Below are positions 1-7,840 of a stretch of 64,000 bases of DNA, one piece after another. Source of the stretch: Candidatus Fimimorpha excrementavium (GTDB lineage: Bacteria; Bacillota; Clostridia; Lachnospirales; Lachnospiraceae); the NCBI GenBank assembly GCA_018710785.1, contig DVJD01000043.1, positions 1 to 64,000 of the forward strand, written 5' to 3'. Position 1 is the first letter of the stretch. Every line of letters starts with the position of its first letter. A program made the position numbers and the translations under genes. The notes under the pieces were generated by a model. The model saw only the letters and a list, made by a program, of their open reading frames with translations. It did not search any database and was not told where the DNA came from.

Positions 1-30
1 TCCTGAGCCAGGATCAAACTCTCATGTTTT
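1..30 (-). rRNA. 16S rRNA gene, 5' end only
   Basis: The reverse complement of the first bases reads AGAGTTTGATCCTGGCTCAG, the near-universal 5' segment of bacterial 16S rRNA (the 27F primer site). The gene runs leftward out of the window, so only about 30 nt are visible and the mature 5' end is approximate. It lies downstream of two tRNA-Ser genes on the same strand. Confidence 0.95.
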
Positions 31-368
31 AGTGTTTGCCCTTCAGAATTCACGTTAGCAAATTCATCCGTCCCTGTTTTTCAACAGGCTTACTGTGTTT
101 TAGGTTATCGTTCTCTTCCGCAAGATTCCAAACCACTTCCGGTATCCTGGTTCCAGGTGCCTTCTGCTTTGGTTCTCTTCTTGTTTCTGAGTCCGATCGT
201 TCTGAATTTTCTCAATTGTATTTCCAATCGTCTACCGCGTTATACATTTCATGCATCCACACTTGTCCGACTAGAAATCCATCAGAATTTTCAGGGTTGG
301 TTATACTGTTCAGTTATCAAGGTGCATCGCCTGTTTAGGCTTTGTTCAGTCCTCCTTTGGAAGACCAA
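31..368 (-). other. rRNA operon leader (no gene)
   Basis: This stretch between the tRNA-Ser genes and 16S has no convincing coding sequence. It contains GCACCTTGATAACTGAACAG (minus strand, near 315-335), which resembles the anti-termination/processing box usually seen before 23S or 16S in clostridial rrn operons. No strong TTGACA/TATAAT pair was found inside it, so transcription probably enters from the promoters upstream of the tRNAs. That is an inference. Confidence 0.55.
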
Positions 369-457
369 CGGAGAAGGAGGGATTTGAACCCTCGCGCCGC
401 TACTAACGACCTACTCCCTTTCCAGGGGAGCCCCTTCAGCCACTTGGGTACTTCTCC
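369..457 (-). tRNA. tRNA-Ser (GGA anticodon)
   Basis: The reverse strand gives an 89-nt molecule that starts GGAGAAG and ends CTTCTCC plus a discriminator G, forming a 7-bp acceptor stem. The anticodon stem is CTCCC/GGGAG around the loop CTGGAAA, giving anticodon GGA. A long variable arm (class II) and the T-arm GGTTCAAATCC are present. CCA is not encoded. It is the second of two serine tRNAs in the transcription direction. Confidence 0.95.
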
Positions 458-503
458 AAGAGAAAGCTGACGCAATACTCAATATAAAGTTAAATATATT
501 GAA

Positions 504-589
504 CGGAGAAGGTGGGATTCGAACCCACGGTCCCTTTCGGAATCACCGGTTTTCAAGACCGGCTCCTTAAACCACTCGGACACCTCTCC
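504..589 (-). tRNA. tRNA-Ser (UGA anticodon)
   Basis: This is an 86-nt class II tRNA on the reverse strand. The acceptor is GGAGAGG with CTTCTCC (one G-U pair). The anticodon stem is CCGGT/ACCGG around CTTGAAA, giving anticodon TGA. The T-arm is GGTTCGAATCC and a long variable arm is present. It lies 46 nt upstream of tRNA-Ser(GGA) and directly follows a consensus sigma-A promoter. Confidence 0.95.
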
Positions 590-606
590 AGCAACAATGC
601 TTGTCT

Positions 607-635
607 ATTATATACCAGCTATTCGTGTTTGTCAA
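607..635 (-). promoter_or_regulatory. Consensus sigma-A promoter of tRNA-Ser/rrn unit
   Basis: On the reverse strand TTGACA (630-635) and TATAAT (607-612) are separated by exactly 17 nt. This perfect vegetative promoter fires about 10-15 nt before tRNA-Ser(UGA). It suits a strong stable-RNA unit and may also drive the following 16S. Confidence 0.85.
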
Positions 636-699
636 TACTTTTTTTAACTTTTTTAAAAATTCTTTTTTGTTCATCGGCTCTCGCCGTGACGCAAGACAT

Positions 700-728
700 A
701 TAATATCATCTTCAATTTCAAAAGTCAA
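700..728 (-). promoter_or_regulatory. Second tandem sigma-A promoter
   Basis: TTGACT (723-728) and TATTAT (700-705) on the reverse strand are separated by 17 nt, upstream of and in the same direction as the consensus promoter at 607-635. Tandem promoters are typical of rRNA/tRNA operons. Confidence 0.6.
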
Positions 729-759
729 CACCTTTTTTCATTTTTTTTACTTTTTTTCT

Positions 760-1479
760 TTATTCTTCCAAAAAGGCAGAAAGATATGCCCTAGCGACCG
801 CCAGATCCTCTGTTGTCGTAATCTTGATATTATGATAACTTCCCTTTGCAATTTTCACAGAATAGTCGGAATAATGTTCCACCACCATGGCGTCATCTGT
901 GATCGAAAGCCCTGGTTTGGGTTCCATCGCCATTTTACGGTAAGCCTTCATCACCAGTTCATACTGAAATGCCTGCGGGGTCTGTACTGCCCACAGCCGA
1001 CTGCGCTCCGGCGTTTCCACAGCAAACCCGTTTTCATCGACAATCTTGATCGTATCCTTTACGGGGACGGCGGCAACACAGGCTTTATATTTTTCTACAC
1101 ACGCAGCCGTCCTCTCCAACACGTCTCGCTCCAAACATGGTCTTGCCCCGTCATGGATAAAAACATATTCCGCTCCCTCTGCCTGCTGCAGCCCAGCATA
1201 GACAGAGTCGTACCGCTCCTTTCCGCCTATCGCCAGCCGAATGGGACGGGCAAATGTGCCGGAGGCTGCAAACTGTTTTTGACAATACGCAAAATCTTCC
1301 TCTGCCACCACAAGTACGATACTTCCAATCCCCATGTCCGAAAAGGCTTTCAGAGAATAATACAGCAACGGATGTCCGCCAATGGAAATAAACTGTTTTT
1401 TTACCGTCTGCTGCATCCGTTTTCCGCTGCCGGCCGCCAAGACAATTGCCGATGATTTTTCCCAAAACCGCTGTTCCAT
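760..1479 (-). CDS. ispD: 2-C-methyl-D-erythritol 4-phosphate cytidylyltransferase
   Basis: IspD converts MEP and CTP to CDP-ME in the cytosolic non-mevalonate isoprenoid pathway. The 239-aa length is normal for the family. Seen in the sequence: the nucleotidyltransferase signature AIVLAAGSGKRM at about residues 11-22, with KKQF shortly after. The HDGARP motif lies near the middle, and TITDDAMVVE-like residues (SITDDAMVVE) lie in the last third. A GAGGA site sits about 7 nt before the ATG. No ispF lies next to it; the gene follows tsaD after about 185 nt. Confidence is high because the catalytic motifs are intact. Confidence 0.93.
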   Translation of the reverse strand: MEQRFWEKSSAIVLAAGSGKRMQQTVKKQFISIGGHPLLYYSLKAFSDMGIGSIVLVVAEEDFAYCQKQFAASGTFARPIRLAIGGKERYDSVYAGLQQAEGAEYVFIHDGARPCLERDVLERTAACVEKYKACVAAVPVKDTIKIVDENGFAVETPERSRLWAVQTPQAFQYELVMKAYRKMAMEPKPGLSITDDAMVVEHYSDYSVKIAKGSYHNIKITTTEDLAVARAYLSAFLEE

Positions 1480-1664
1480 AATTTTTCCTCACATTCTGCC
1501 GTCCATACGGCTTTTAAACCCATAACAAACGCATAGGAGAACCCTTTTAACCGGATACCTGAGAGAAATGGAAGACATTTTGCCGGATACTTTGCCTCCC
1601 CGCAGCAGACCGCATCCGGTGAATCCGGCTGAAATACGCCGCGACGCGGGGCAGGCAGTTTTTT

Positions 1665-2687
1665 TCAGCGCTCCCCTAACTTCAGATTCGGCACCGCGTT
1701 CAAATCCCATCCATGGCGCACGCCTTTTTTATATTCATAATAGGCGGCACTTCCAATCATGGCCGCATTGTCGGTACACAGGATGGGAGAGGGATGATAA
1801 AAGCGAATCCCCTCTTTTCTGCAAACTGCCTCCATGCTCGCCCGCAGACAGGAGTTGGAAGCCACCCCGCCGGCAATAGCCAGCTTATCAAAGCCCAACT
1901 CCTTTGCAGCCAACACCGCATGTTCTACCAGCACATCCACAACGGCTTTTTGGAACGATGCCGCCAGATCTGCCTCTTTTACCGTCTCCCCCATCATCTT
2001 TGCGCGGTTTAAATAATTGAGTACCGCCGATTTCAAACCGCTGAAGCTGAAATCATAGGGCGCTCCTTCCACCCTCGCTTTGGGAAAGGCAATGGCATTG
2101 GGATCCCCCTGTCTGGCTACTTTATCAATTTTTGGACCGCCCGGATAACCCAGCCCTATGGCTCTGGCCACTTTATCAAAGGCTTCTCCCGCCGCATCAT
2201 CCCTGGTCCTGCCAAGGATCTCAAACTCACCATACTCCTTCACCACAACCAAATGCGTATGCCCGCCCGAAACCACCAGACAGATAAACGGCGGTTCCAG
2301 ATCTTTATTTTCTATAAAATTGGCTGCAATATGCCCTTCAATATGATGGACACCGATCAGCGGCTTTTGGGCCGCATATGCAATTGCCTTGGCCTCCGCC
2401 ACCCCCACCAAAAGGGCGCCCACCAATCCCGGCCCATACGTCACTGCAATGGCATCCATATCATCCAAAGTTTTTCCGGCCTCATGAAGCGCCGTCTCAA
2501 TCACCTGATTTATTTTTTCAATATGTTTTCTCGATGCAATCTCCGGCACTACTCCGCCATATAATGTATGAAGCGCAATCTGTGATGAGATCACGTTGGA
2601 GAGTACGGTCCTGCCGTCCATCACAACCGAGGCCGCCGTTTCATCGCAGGAACTTTCAATCGCCAATATATATATGTTTTCCTTCAT
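1665..2687 (-). CDS. tsaD: tRNA N6-adenosine threonylcarbamoyltransferase TsaD
   Basis: TsaD transfers the threonylcarbamoyl group to A37 of ANN-decoding tRNAs as part of the TsaB-TsaD-TsaE complex. The chosen start ([17 protein letters not shown]) has GAGG six nt upstream and gives the usual length of about 340 aa. A longer open frame to 2744 would overlap rnz and lacks a better site. Seen: ESSCDET at the N-terminus, the metal-binding HIEGHIAAN and HTHLV segments, and the C-terminal [12 protein letters not shown] and CTDNAAMIG motifs. tsaB and tsaE lie 2-3 kb upstream on the same strand, so the genes of the complex are clustered. tsaC/sua5 is not in this window. Confidence 0.95.
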   Translation of the reverse strand: MKENIYILAIESSCDETAASVVMDGRTVLSNVISSQIALHTLYGGVVPEIASRKHIEKINQVIETALHEAGKTLDDMDAIAVTYGPGLVGALLVGVAEAKAIAYAAQKPLIGVHHIEGHIAANFIENKDLEPPFICLVVSGGHTHLVVVKEYGEFEILGRTRDDAAGEAFDKVARAIGLGYPGGPKIDKVARQGDPNAIAFPKARVEGAPYDFSFSGLKSAVLNYLNRAKMMGETVKEADLAASFQKAVVDVLVEHAVLAAKELGFDKLAIAGGVASNSCLRASMEAVCRKEGIRFYHPSPILCTDNAAMIGSAAYYEYKKGVRHGWDLNAVPNLKLGER

Positions 2688-2733
2688 TTCGATCCTCATT
2701 TCTTTTCCGCATTCCTTCCCATCCGACGCTCCG

Positions 2734-3642
2734 TCAGTTTTCAAAATCTAATTCCACGGTTCTGCCATCCTTGGCTGCAATCGCCCTGGGAAAGATAGCC
2801 CTCACACCATCCATATATTCTTCCGGCCTCGTCAGAGAAGGGCTGTAATGAGTCAGCCACATCTCCTTGGGATTGGCTTCTCTGGCCAGTTCTGCCGCTT
2901 CATAAAATGTCATATGTTTATGCTCTTTCGCCTTTTGCGTCTTATCCTTTTCTCCGTACATTCCCTCACAGATGAAGAGATCCGCATCCCTGGCCTGTTC
3001 CGCAATAACCGGCACTGGCCTGGTATCCGTCACATATGTCACCTTAATGCCTTTGCGCGCACTCCCCATCACCATATCCGGAGTATATGTCGTCCCATCT
3101 ATAACCAGGGTCTCCCCTTTCTGCAGGCGGTTCCAGCAGGGAAGCGGCAGCCCCAGGGCTTTCGCTTTTTCCACATCAAACTTACCGGCCCTCGGTATGG
3201 AAATCGTATAGCCATAGCAGGTCACATTATGATTTACTCGGAATGCATCAATATGATACCCCTTAATCTCAAAATGCTGGCTCGGTTCTGTAATCTCAAT
3301 AAACTGCAGAGAAAACGGCAGTTCCGGCGCGATCACGCGCAGGGATTTTACAACACGTTCCAACCCTCTGGGTCCTATTAAAGTCAACGGTTCTTTTCTA
3401 TCCGCATTTCCCATCGTCAAAAGCAGTCCGGGCAGACCGCTGATATGATCCCCATGGAAATGGGTAAAACAAATCACATCAATGGGATTACAGCTCCATC
3501 CTTTTTCCCTGACTGCAATCTGCGTCCCCTCTCCACAGTCAATCATAAGCGTACTTCCATTAAAACGGGTCATAAGAGAGGTCAGCCAGCGGTATGGCAG
3601 CGGCATCATTCCCCCCGTCCCAAGCAAACAAACATCTAACAT
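2734..3642 (-). CDS. rnz: Ribonuclease Z (tRNA 3' processing endonuclease)
   Basis: RNase Z removes the 3' trailer of tRNA precursors. The 302-aa protein begins [16 protein letters not shown], chosen because GAGG lies 5 nt before this ATG. The open frame upstream has no such site. It has the metallo-beta-lactamase zinc motif HFHGDH, the substrate-gating GxxxMP-like N-terminal loop, a central VTDTRP motif, and a late LTHYSPS metal ligand. It is in line with tsaD (46 nt downstream), matching the tRNA-maturation theme of this block. The two tRNA genes nearby lack an encoded CCA, so they would be natural substrates. That last point is inference. Confidence 0.93.
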   Translation of the reverse strand: MLDVCLLGTGGMMPLPYRWLTSLMTRFNGSTLMIDCGEGTQIAVREKGWSCNPIDVICFTHFHGDHISGLPGLLLTMGNADRKEPLTLIGPRGLERVVKSLRVIAPELPFSLQFIEITEPSQHFEIKGYHIDAFRVNHNVTCYGYTISIPRAGKFDVEKAKALGLPLPCWNRLQKGETLVIDGTTYTPDMVMGSARKGIKVTYVTDTRPVPVIAEQARDADLFICEGMYGEKDKTQKAKEHKHMTFYEAAELAREANPKEMWLTHYSPSLTRPEEYMDGVRAIFPRAIAAKDGRTVELDFEN

Positions 3643-3790
3643 CTTTTCCTCATTTCTACACCGCATGCTGCTCCTTAGAGACTATTGAAACATTCATTTC
3701 CGGCATCTGCGGCGCTTATGCCGGTCCTTCTTCTCATTGCAGCCTTTCCCGAAACAGCACGGGTAAGTTCCATTCTCGTTCTATTTTCAC

Positions 3791-3831
3791 GAAAGTCCCC
3801 CGCTTCTATAAATATATAGGCGGGGGCTTTC
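3791..3831 (-). terminator. Hairpin terminator after zinc-ribbon gene
   Basis: An inverted repeat GAAAGCCCCCGC / GCGGGGGACTTTC (one unpaired base) with an AT loop lies directly downstream of the stop of the zinc-ribbon gene on the minus strand. The strong GC stem suggests a transcription terminator. The U tract is weak. Confidence 0.55.
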
Positions 3832-3837
3832 ATATGC

Positions 3838-4086
3838 TCAAAGCAATTCTGTCTCCTGTTCCATCTCCACCGGAATCCGAAAGGCATGGATCCATTTATC
3901 ATAACAGGCTTCACAGAGATCGAAATGATGGGATTCTCCATCCTTATGTGAAAAATACCCCCATGTCTTGTCCACAGAAACATAATCCCTGCGCGCTTCT
4001 TCCACCTCGCCCTTCCAAATCTCCTGTCCGCAGCCATTGCATACAACGCCCATCAGCCGTTTGGTTTCTTTGCAAAATACTCTCAT
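3838..4086 (-). CDS. Small zinc-ribbon protein, unknown function
   Basis: An 82-aa protein with two CxxC pairs (CNGCG near residue 16 and CEACY near residue 60), the usual layout of a small zinc ribbon. It has no membrane segment and no signal peptide. AGGAGG lies 7 nt before the ATG, which makes a real gene likely even though I do not recognise a named family. It sits between rimI and rnz in the tRNA-modification block and is followed by a hairpin. A role in nucleic acid or protein binding is only a guess from the fold. Confidence 0.7.
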   Translation of the reverse strand: MRVFCKETKRLMGVVCNGCGQEIWKGEVEEARRDYVSVDKTWGYFSHKDGESHHFDLCEACYDKWIHAFRIPVEMEQETELL

Positions 4087-4207
4087 TGCACAACCTCCTT
4101 AATGGATGTCTCCCCAGACTTCCGGGAACCCCTAAAAAACAGTTCCCATCGTTCTCTTTGCGCCACGGCTATCGTATCAAAATTCATCTGCTGTTTTCAA
4201 TAGTAAA

Positions 4208-4648
4208 TCACTGGATGGCACGATTCCACATAATGAGAGCGTCTTCTTTCGGTTTACCATAATAATTCTTCCGACACCCCTCTGACACAAATCCATTTCT
4301 CTCATATAGTCGGATGGCCGCCCGGTTGGACACCCGTACTTCCAACGTCATTTCCCGTATATGGCGCTTTGCCGCTTCACAAATCAGCGTTTTCACCAGT
4401 GTATTTCCAATTCCCTGTTTCCAAAAGTCCGGGGCAACCGCCACGTTGGTGATATTCCCCTCTTCCTGAACCTGATACATTCCGGCATAGCCCACCACCG
4501 CATCGTTCTCCCTCGCCACCAGAAACAAATACTCCGGCCGTCTTCGGCTCTCTTCCAAGCTGTTTTCCGACCACGGTTCGGAAAACACGAGCTGTTCCAG
4601 CCGCGCCACCTTCGGCACATCCTCCGCCGTCATCCTCTCTATCTTCAT
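4208..4648 (-). CDS. rimI: Ribosomal protein S18-alanine N-acetyltransferase (GNAT)
   Basis: RimI acetylates the N-terminal amine of ribosomal protein S18. The 146-aa protein is a complete GNAT domain: an acetyl-CoA loop in WKQGIGNTLV (the R/Q-x-x-G-x-G/A pattern), NVAVAPDFW before it, and the C-terminal signature EVRVSNRAAIRLYERNGF typical of RimI. Its ATG overlaps the tsaB stop by 4 nt (ATGA), so the two are translationally coupled. The tsaE-tsaB-rimI order is very common in Firmicutes, which supports the specific name over a generic acetyltransferase. Confidence 0.9.
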   Translation of the reverse strand: MKIERMTAEDVPKVARLEQLVFSEPWSENSLEESRRRPEYLFLVARENDAVVGYAGMYQVQEEGNITNVAVAPDFWKQGIGNTLVKTLICEAAKRHIREMTLEVRVSNRAAIRLYERNGFVSEGCRKNYYGKPKEDALIMWNRAIQ

Positions 4649-5352
4649 ATCGGTTCCCCACTCTTTGCTTCCCGTTCTCTCTCTGCCTGGGATTTGCGCA
4701 GATAATTGGGCTGATGCTCGGCGGCTGATTCGATCTTGCCCTCCTTCCAGTATACTGCTCCCAGGGAAGCCACGGCTGCCCCACGCTGCCGGTTCATGAA
4801 TGCCGGTGCAAAGCAGCAGAAAACCGCCGCCAGTTTTTCAATCTGGTCCCGATACACCGGGATTCCGTCTCCCACAAAAAGAACCGGTTTTCCCATTGTA
4901 TTGATCTTCTCCATCAGCTCCCGCACATCCAGGGCCGATGGCTCCATAACCCTCTGCATTCCGTCAGAAAACGTATACAATCCTGTATATACCTGATTGC
5001 GGCGCGCGTCCATAATCGGGCACACCATGTATTGAGAGGAAAAACATTGATACGCCATGGCCTCAATGGTTGGAATATGGATCAGCGGCTTCTTTAGCGC
5101 CAATCCCAATCCTTTGGCTGTGGCCGATCCAATCCTAAGTCCTGTAAAAGAGCCCGGTCCTGCTGAAACCGCAATGGCATCAATCGTATGGAGATCCGTA
5201 TCCGTCATGGATACGATCTCATCAATCATCGGAAGAAGTGTCTGCGAGTGGGTCTTCTTAAAATTCACCGTATACTCTGCGACAATTACATCATTTTCCC
5301 ACAGAGCCGCGCTGGCTACCAGGGAAGAACTTTCTATTCCTAATATCTTCAT
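4645..5352 (-). CDS. tsaB: t6A biosynthesis scaffold protein TsaB
   Basis: TsaB is the inactive ASKHA-fold paralogue that dimerises with TsaD and is needed for t6A synthesis. The start MKILGIESSS is preferred because GGAG lies 6 nt upstream. It gives 235 aa. Seen: the N-terminal IESSS segment, HSQTLLPMIDE, and the conserved SAGPGSFTGLRIG block near residue 65. It lacks the metal-binding histidines of TsaD, as expected. The gene is 41 nt downstream of tsaE and overlaps rimI, forming one translation-coupled unit. Confidence 0.93.
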   Translation of the reverse strand: MKILGIESSSLVASAALWENDVIVAEYTVNFKKTHSQTLLPMIDEIVSMTDTDLHTIDAIAVSAGPGSFTGLRIGSATAKGLGLALKKPLIHIPTIEAMAYQCFSSQYMVCPIMDARRNQVYTGLYTFSDGMQRVMEPSALDVRELMEKINTMGKPVLFVGDGIPVYRDQIEKLAAVFCCFAPAFMNRQRGAAVASLGAVYWKEGKIESAAEHQPNYLRKSQAEREREAKSGEPI

Positions 5353-5393
5353 TTTAATCTCCAATCTGAACGCGGCTGCTCACAGCCAAATGA

Positions 5394-5831
5394 TTACGAA
5401 TGGATGGTGATCCTCCTATAATCCATCCCTTTTTGAGGGTCTTTTTCGATGGTAACCCACACGGCATTCTCCGGTATCATCTCCTCTATCAGACTGGCCC
5501 ACTCAATCAGGCATACGCCTTCCCCGAAAAAACAGTCTTCATATCCGATCTCTTCCATCTCTTCCACATCGCCGATCCGGTATACATCGAAATGATAAAG
5601 CGGCATACGTCCTTCCTCATATTCCTGCAGGATGGTAAATGTCGGAGAATTGACCGGCTCCGTAATCCCCAGCCCCATGGCAAAGCCCTGTGTAAACACC
5701 GTTTTTCCCACTCCAAGATCCCCGTCCAGACAGTAGATCTGGCCCGGTCTCGCCTGCTTTGCCAGTTCTTTTCCTACCTCATAGGTTTCCTCTGGCCCGT
5801 AAGTATCTCTAATATCCATCGTATTTCTCAT
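5394..5831 (-). CDS. tsaE: tRNA threonylcarbamoyladenosine ATPase TsaE
   Basis: TsaE is the P-loop ATPase that resets the TsaBD complex. The 145-aa protein shows Walker A in LDGDLGVGKTVF near residue 40. NSPTFTILQEY follows, then HFDVYRIGDVEE and LIEWA, all family signatures. Two in-frame ATGs (5831 and 5819) are possible and neither has a strong ribosome binding site at ideal distance. The first is used here. It heads the tsaE-tsaB-rimI run. Confidence 0.92.
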   Translation of the reverse strand: MRNTMDIRDTYGPEETYEVGKELAKQARPGQIYCLDGDLGVGKTVFTQGFAMGLGITEPVNSPTFTILQEYEEGRMPLYHFDVYRIGDVEEMEEIGYEDCFFGEGVCLIEWASLIEEMIPENAVWVTIEKDPQKGMDYRRITIHS

Positions 5832-5853
5832 TTCTGCACGCTCTTCTCTCTTC

Positions 5854-6351
5854 CTAATTTCCTTTCACCTGGGACGGTTCCAGATGCTTTCTGGCCATCT
5901 CCATAATCTGCGGCGCCTTTTCCCCTGCCTGATCTTTCGAGATGATATTGGCTCTGACCGGATCCACAAACAGATAAATCTCCCGTCTTCGCCCCACGAC
6001 TTTCCACAGCTCATCCCAGCGAATAGACGCGCTTTCCTCCCCCTGGCTGACCGTGATCCCCTCATCGCTCATGACATAATGGGCCGCCTTAGAGAAAACC
6101 GGATGACGGGACTGGACAACTGCCTTTCGATACAGCATCAGCGGCTGATATATGGTAAACAATGCTCCTAACAGGAGAAGCAAAATCGTATTCCCAATCT
6201 TCACACTGCCAAACGTCCAAGCCGCCGCAGCCAGACACGCCGCACTGAATATCAGCCCAACGATACCGATCACACGGCAATAATTATGGTACAGCAGAAA
6301 TCGAAACAACTCGCTTCTTGCAATCTTACTTTCAACTCTGATTTCCTCCAT
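5854..6351 (-). CDS. YcxB-like membrane protein
   Basis: A 165-aa protein with two adjacent hydrophobic helices (about residues 26-47 and 52-72), then a soluble C-terminal part containing SDEGITVSQGEESASIRW and IYLFVDP. This is the arrangement of the YcxB-like/PF14317 family of unknown role. It lies 22 nt upstream of tsaE on the same strand, so it may be cotranscribed. No catalytic residue is apparent. Confidence 0.7.
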   Translation of the reverse strand: MEEIRVESKIARSELFRFLLYHNYCRVIGIVGLIFSAACLAAAAWTFGSVKIGNTILLLLLGALFTIYQPLMLYRKAVVQSRHPVFSKAAHYVMSDEGITVSQGEESASIRWDELWKVVGRRREIYLFVDPVRANIISKDQAGEKAPQIMEMARKHLEPSQVKGN

Positions 6352-6439
6352 AACTTACCCCCGTCTCCAAAAGAGTGTTATCCTGTTTCTTTGTTCATTA
6401 TAACAAACTTTTTCCAAATTGCAACCGCCAGATCTTCCC

Positions 6440-7177
6440 TTACGGAATCCGATGCATCGCTCGGCTGACCGGTTTATAAATCATGGTCACAATCACCGTG
6501 ACCGCCGCCCCTTTTACCAGATTGATTGGCGCCACCGCAATAATCACAAATGTTACTATGTTATGAATCCCTCCATTGATCGCCGTGCCCATGGCAATAA
6601 GCTGATCCAGAGGCATCCCATACAATTGCGCAAATTTCGGCAGCAGATAGACGCCGTTAAAAAGCGTCCCGAATACGGTCATAACCGCCGTTCCCAACAC
6701 CATGGCGATTACCGCATTTTTTTTATTCTTCTTCCCCTGATACCAGGCCGCCGCCGGAATCACCAGACTGCATCCCACAGCAAAATTAGCAAAATCACCG
6801 ACAAACGCCGTTGACGTTCCTTTGATTAGAACCTTCAAAATAATTTTTACCAATTCCACCAGCACCCCCGCCACAGGCCCATACAAAAACCCGCAGATCA
6901 TCACCGGCACTTCGCTGAAATCCAGCTCATAAAACGGCGGCGCCAAAAACGGAAGCGGAAATTCAAACCACATAAGAATCATGGCAATCGCCGCCATCAT
7001 CCCTATGACCGCCATTTTCCTCACCGAAAGTTTTTGATATGCGACGCCGCTTTTATGGGCAATCATCCGTTCCAGGCCATACGCAAGCCCGATTAACCCC
7101 GCCGCAATGAGAAATACCACTGCCAAAAATGTCAAATTTTCTCCTACTGTTTCCAAAAAGCTGTTCCACTGTTCCAT
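6440..7177 (-). CDS. ribU: Riboflavin ECF transporter S component RibU
   Basis: RibU is the membrane substrate-binding subunit that captures riboflavin for a shared ECF energising module (not in this window). About 245 aa and 6 hydrophobic segments. Seen: MWFEFPLPFLAPPFYELDF, a segment characteristic of RibU, then EVPVMICGFLYGPVAGVLVE, then FVGDFANFAVG. The start at MEQWNS is chosen because GAGG lies 6 nt upstream. The frame is open to 7309 but those upstream ATGs lack sites. An FMN riboswitch about 480 nt upstream on the same strand supports riboflavin as substrate and implies repression when FMN is abundant. Confidence 0.9.
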   Translation of the reverse strand: MEQWNSFLETVGENLTFLAVVFLIAAGLIGLAYGLERMIAHKSGVAYQKLSVRKMAVIGMMAAIAMILMWFEFPLPFLAPPFYELDFSEVPVMICGFLYGPVAGVLVELVKIILKVLIKGTSTAFVGDFANFAVGCSLVIPAAAWYQGKKNKKNAVIAMVLGTAVMTVFGTLFNGVYLLPKFAQLYGMPLDQLIAMGTAINGGIHNIVTFVIIAVAPINLVKGAAVTVIVTMIYKPVSRAMHRIP

Positions 7178-7373
7178 TGTTTTCCTCATCCTCCACTTGA
7201 GCGCGTTTGAAAATATCCCCCGCATCACGCGGCTGTATATACCAAATGATACGTTCCATGCGCTCGAAACATTGTTTACGGTTGCTGTTTGATACAAATA
7301 ATAGAACAACTCTCAAGGGGCTTATATACTTTGCATGTCTCCGCAATGCCATGCTGCGGTAACATAACCAAAA

Positions 7374-7423
7374 GTAACCGTTCCGTCTGCGTCATTCGAA
7401 CAGTCCTATGACGGAACGGTTAC
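7374..7423 (-). repeat. Perfect 14-bp inverted repeat in ribU leader
   Basis: GTAACCGTTCCGTC (7374-7387) and its exact complement (7410-7423) flank a 22-nt loop. On the minus strand the stem is followed by TTTTGG, so it may be a weak terminator or a leader structure between the riboswitch and ribU. It is not part of the RFN aptamer. Confidence 0.6.
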
Positions 7424-7426
7424 AAT

Positions 7427-7520
7427 AAAAAAACTGCTGCCGTTCTTTGCTGATGCTGAAAAACAATCGGGTTATAGTATGGAACGATTATTTTTCTGCG
7501 CAGCAAAGATCCTGCAGCAG
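7427..7520 (-). terminator. Putative FMN-responsive attenuator terminator
   Basis: On the minus strand CTGCTGCAGGATCTTTGCTG (7501-7520) pairs imperfectly with CAGCAAAGAACGGCAGCAG (7434-7452), and seven T residues follow at once. Its position, after the FMN aptamer and before ribU, fits an expression platform. The link to ligand binding is inferred. Confidence 0.5.
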
Positions 7521-7533
7521 TCATACATCCATA

Positions 7534-7563
7534 GGGGCTATCGGGAATTTTCCGACAGCCCCT
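7534..7563 (-). other. Leader hairpin between FMN aptamer and ribU
   Basis: The minus strand reads GGGGCTGTCGG, a short AT loop, then CCGATAGCCCC, an 11-bp stem with one G-U pair. No U tract follows. It may be an anti-terminator or stabilising element in the long ribU leader. Confidence 0.5.
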
Positions 7564-7651
7564 CCGCGGCAGCTGCCAAACAGACATGCTTAGACGTCCG
7601 CTTGGCCCGCTTCTCGCGGGAATAAATGGATACATTACGCTTCTATCCACC

Positions 7652-7763
7652 GTTCTTCTCTCATCCAGACTTTACTGTCGGTTTTGGAATTGCACCAAAT
7701 CAACCCAAAGGCTCGCGGACTATACCGCCGGTGGGGAATCGCACCCCGCCCCGAAGAATTATT
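7652..7763 (-). ncRNA. FMN riboswitch (RFN element)
   Basis: The reverse strand matches the RFN aptamer through its conserved blocks: CTTCGGGGCGGGGTG, CACCGGCGGT, AGTCCGCGAGC, then GGTGCAATTCC, CCGACAGTAAAGTC and TGGATGAGAGAAG closing the outer stem. This order and spacing is diagnostic. It starts a few nt after the predicted transcription start and precedes ribU, so it should switch riboflavin uptake off when FMN is bound. Confidence 0.95.
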
Positions 7764-7774
7764 TCTATGGGCAC

Positions 7775-7803
7775 AGTATACCTCCATATGCTCCGAAAAT
7801 CAA
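7775..7803 (-). promoter_or_regulatory. sigma-A promoter of ribU transcript
   Basis: TTGATT (7798-7803) and TATACT (7775-7780) on the minus strand with 17-nt spacing. The predicted start lies right at the first base of the FMN aptamer. Confidence 0.75.
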
Positions 7804-7840
7804 GCGGATATTTTATTTTATTCTGACGAGCATAGGGCTT

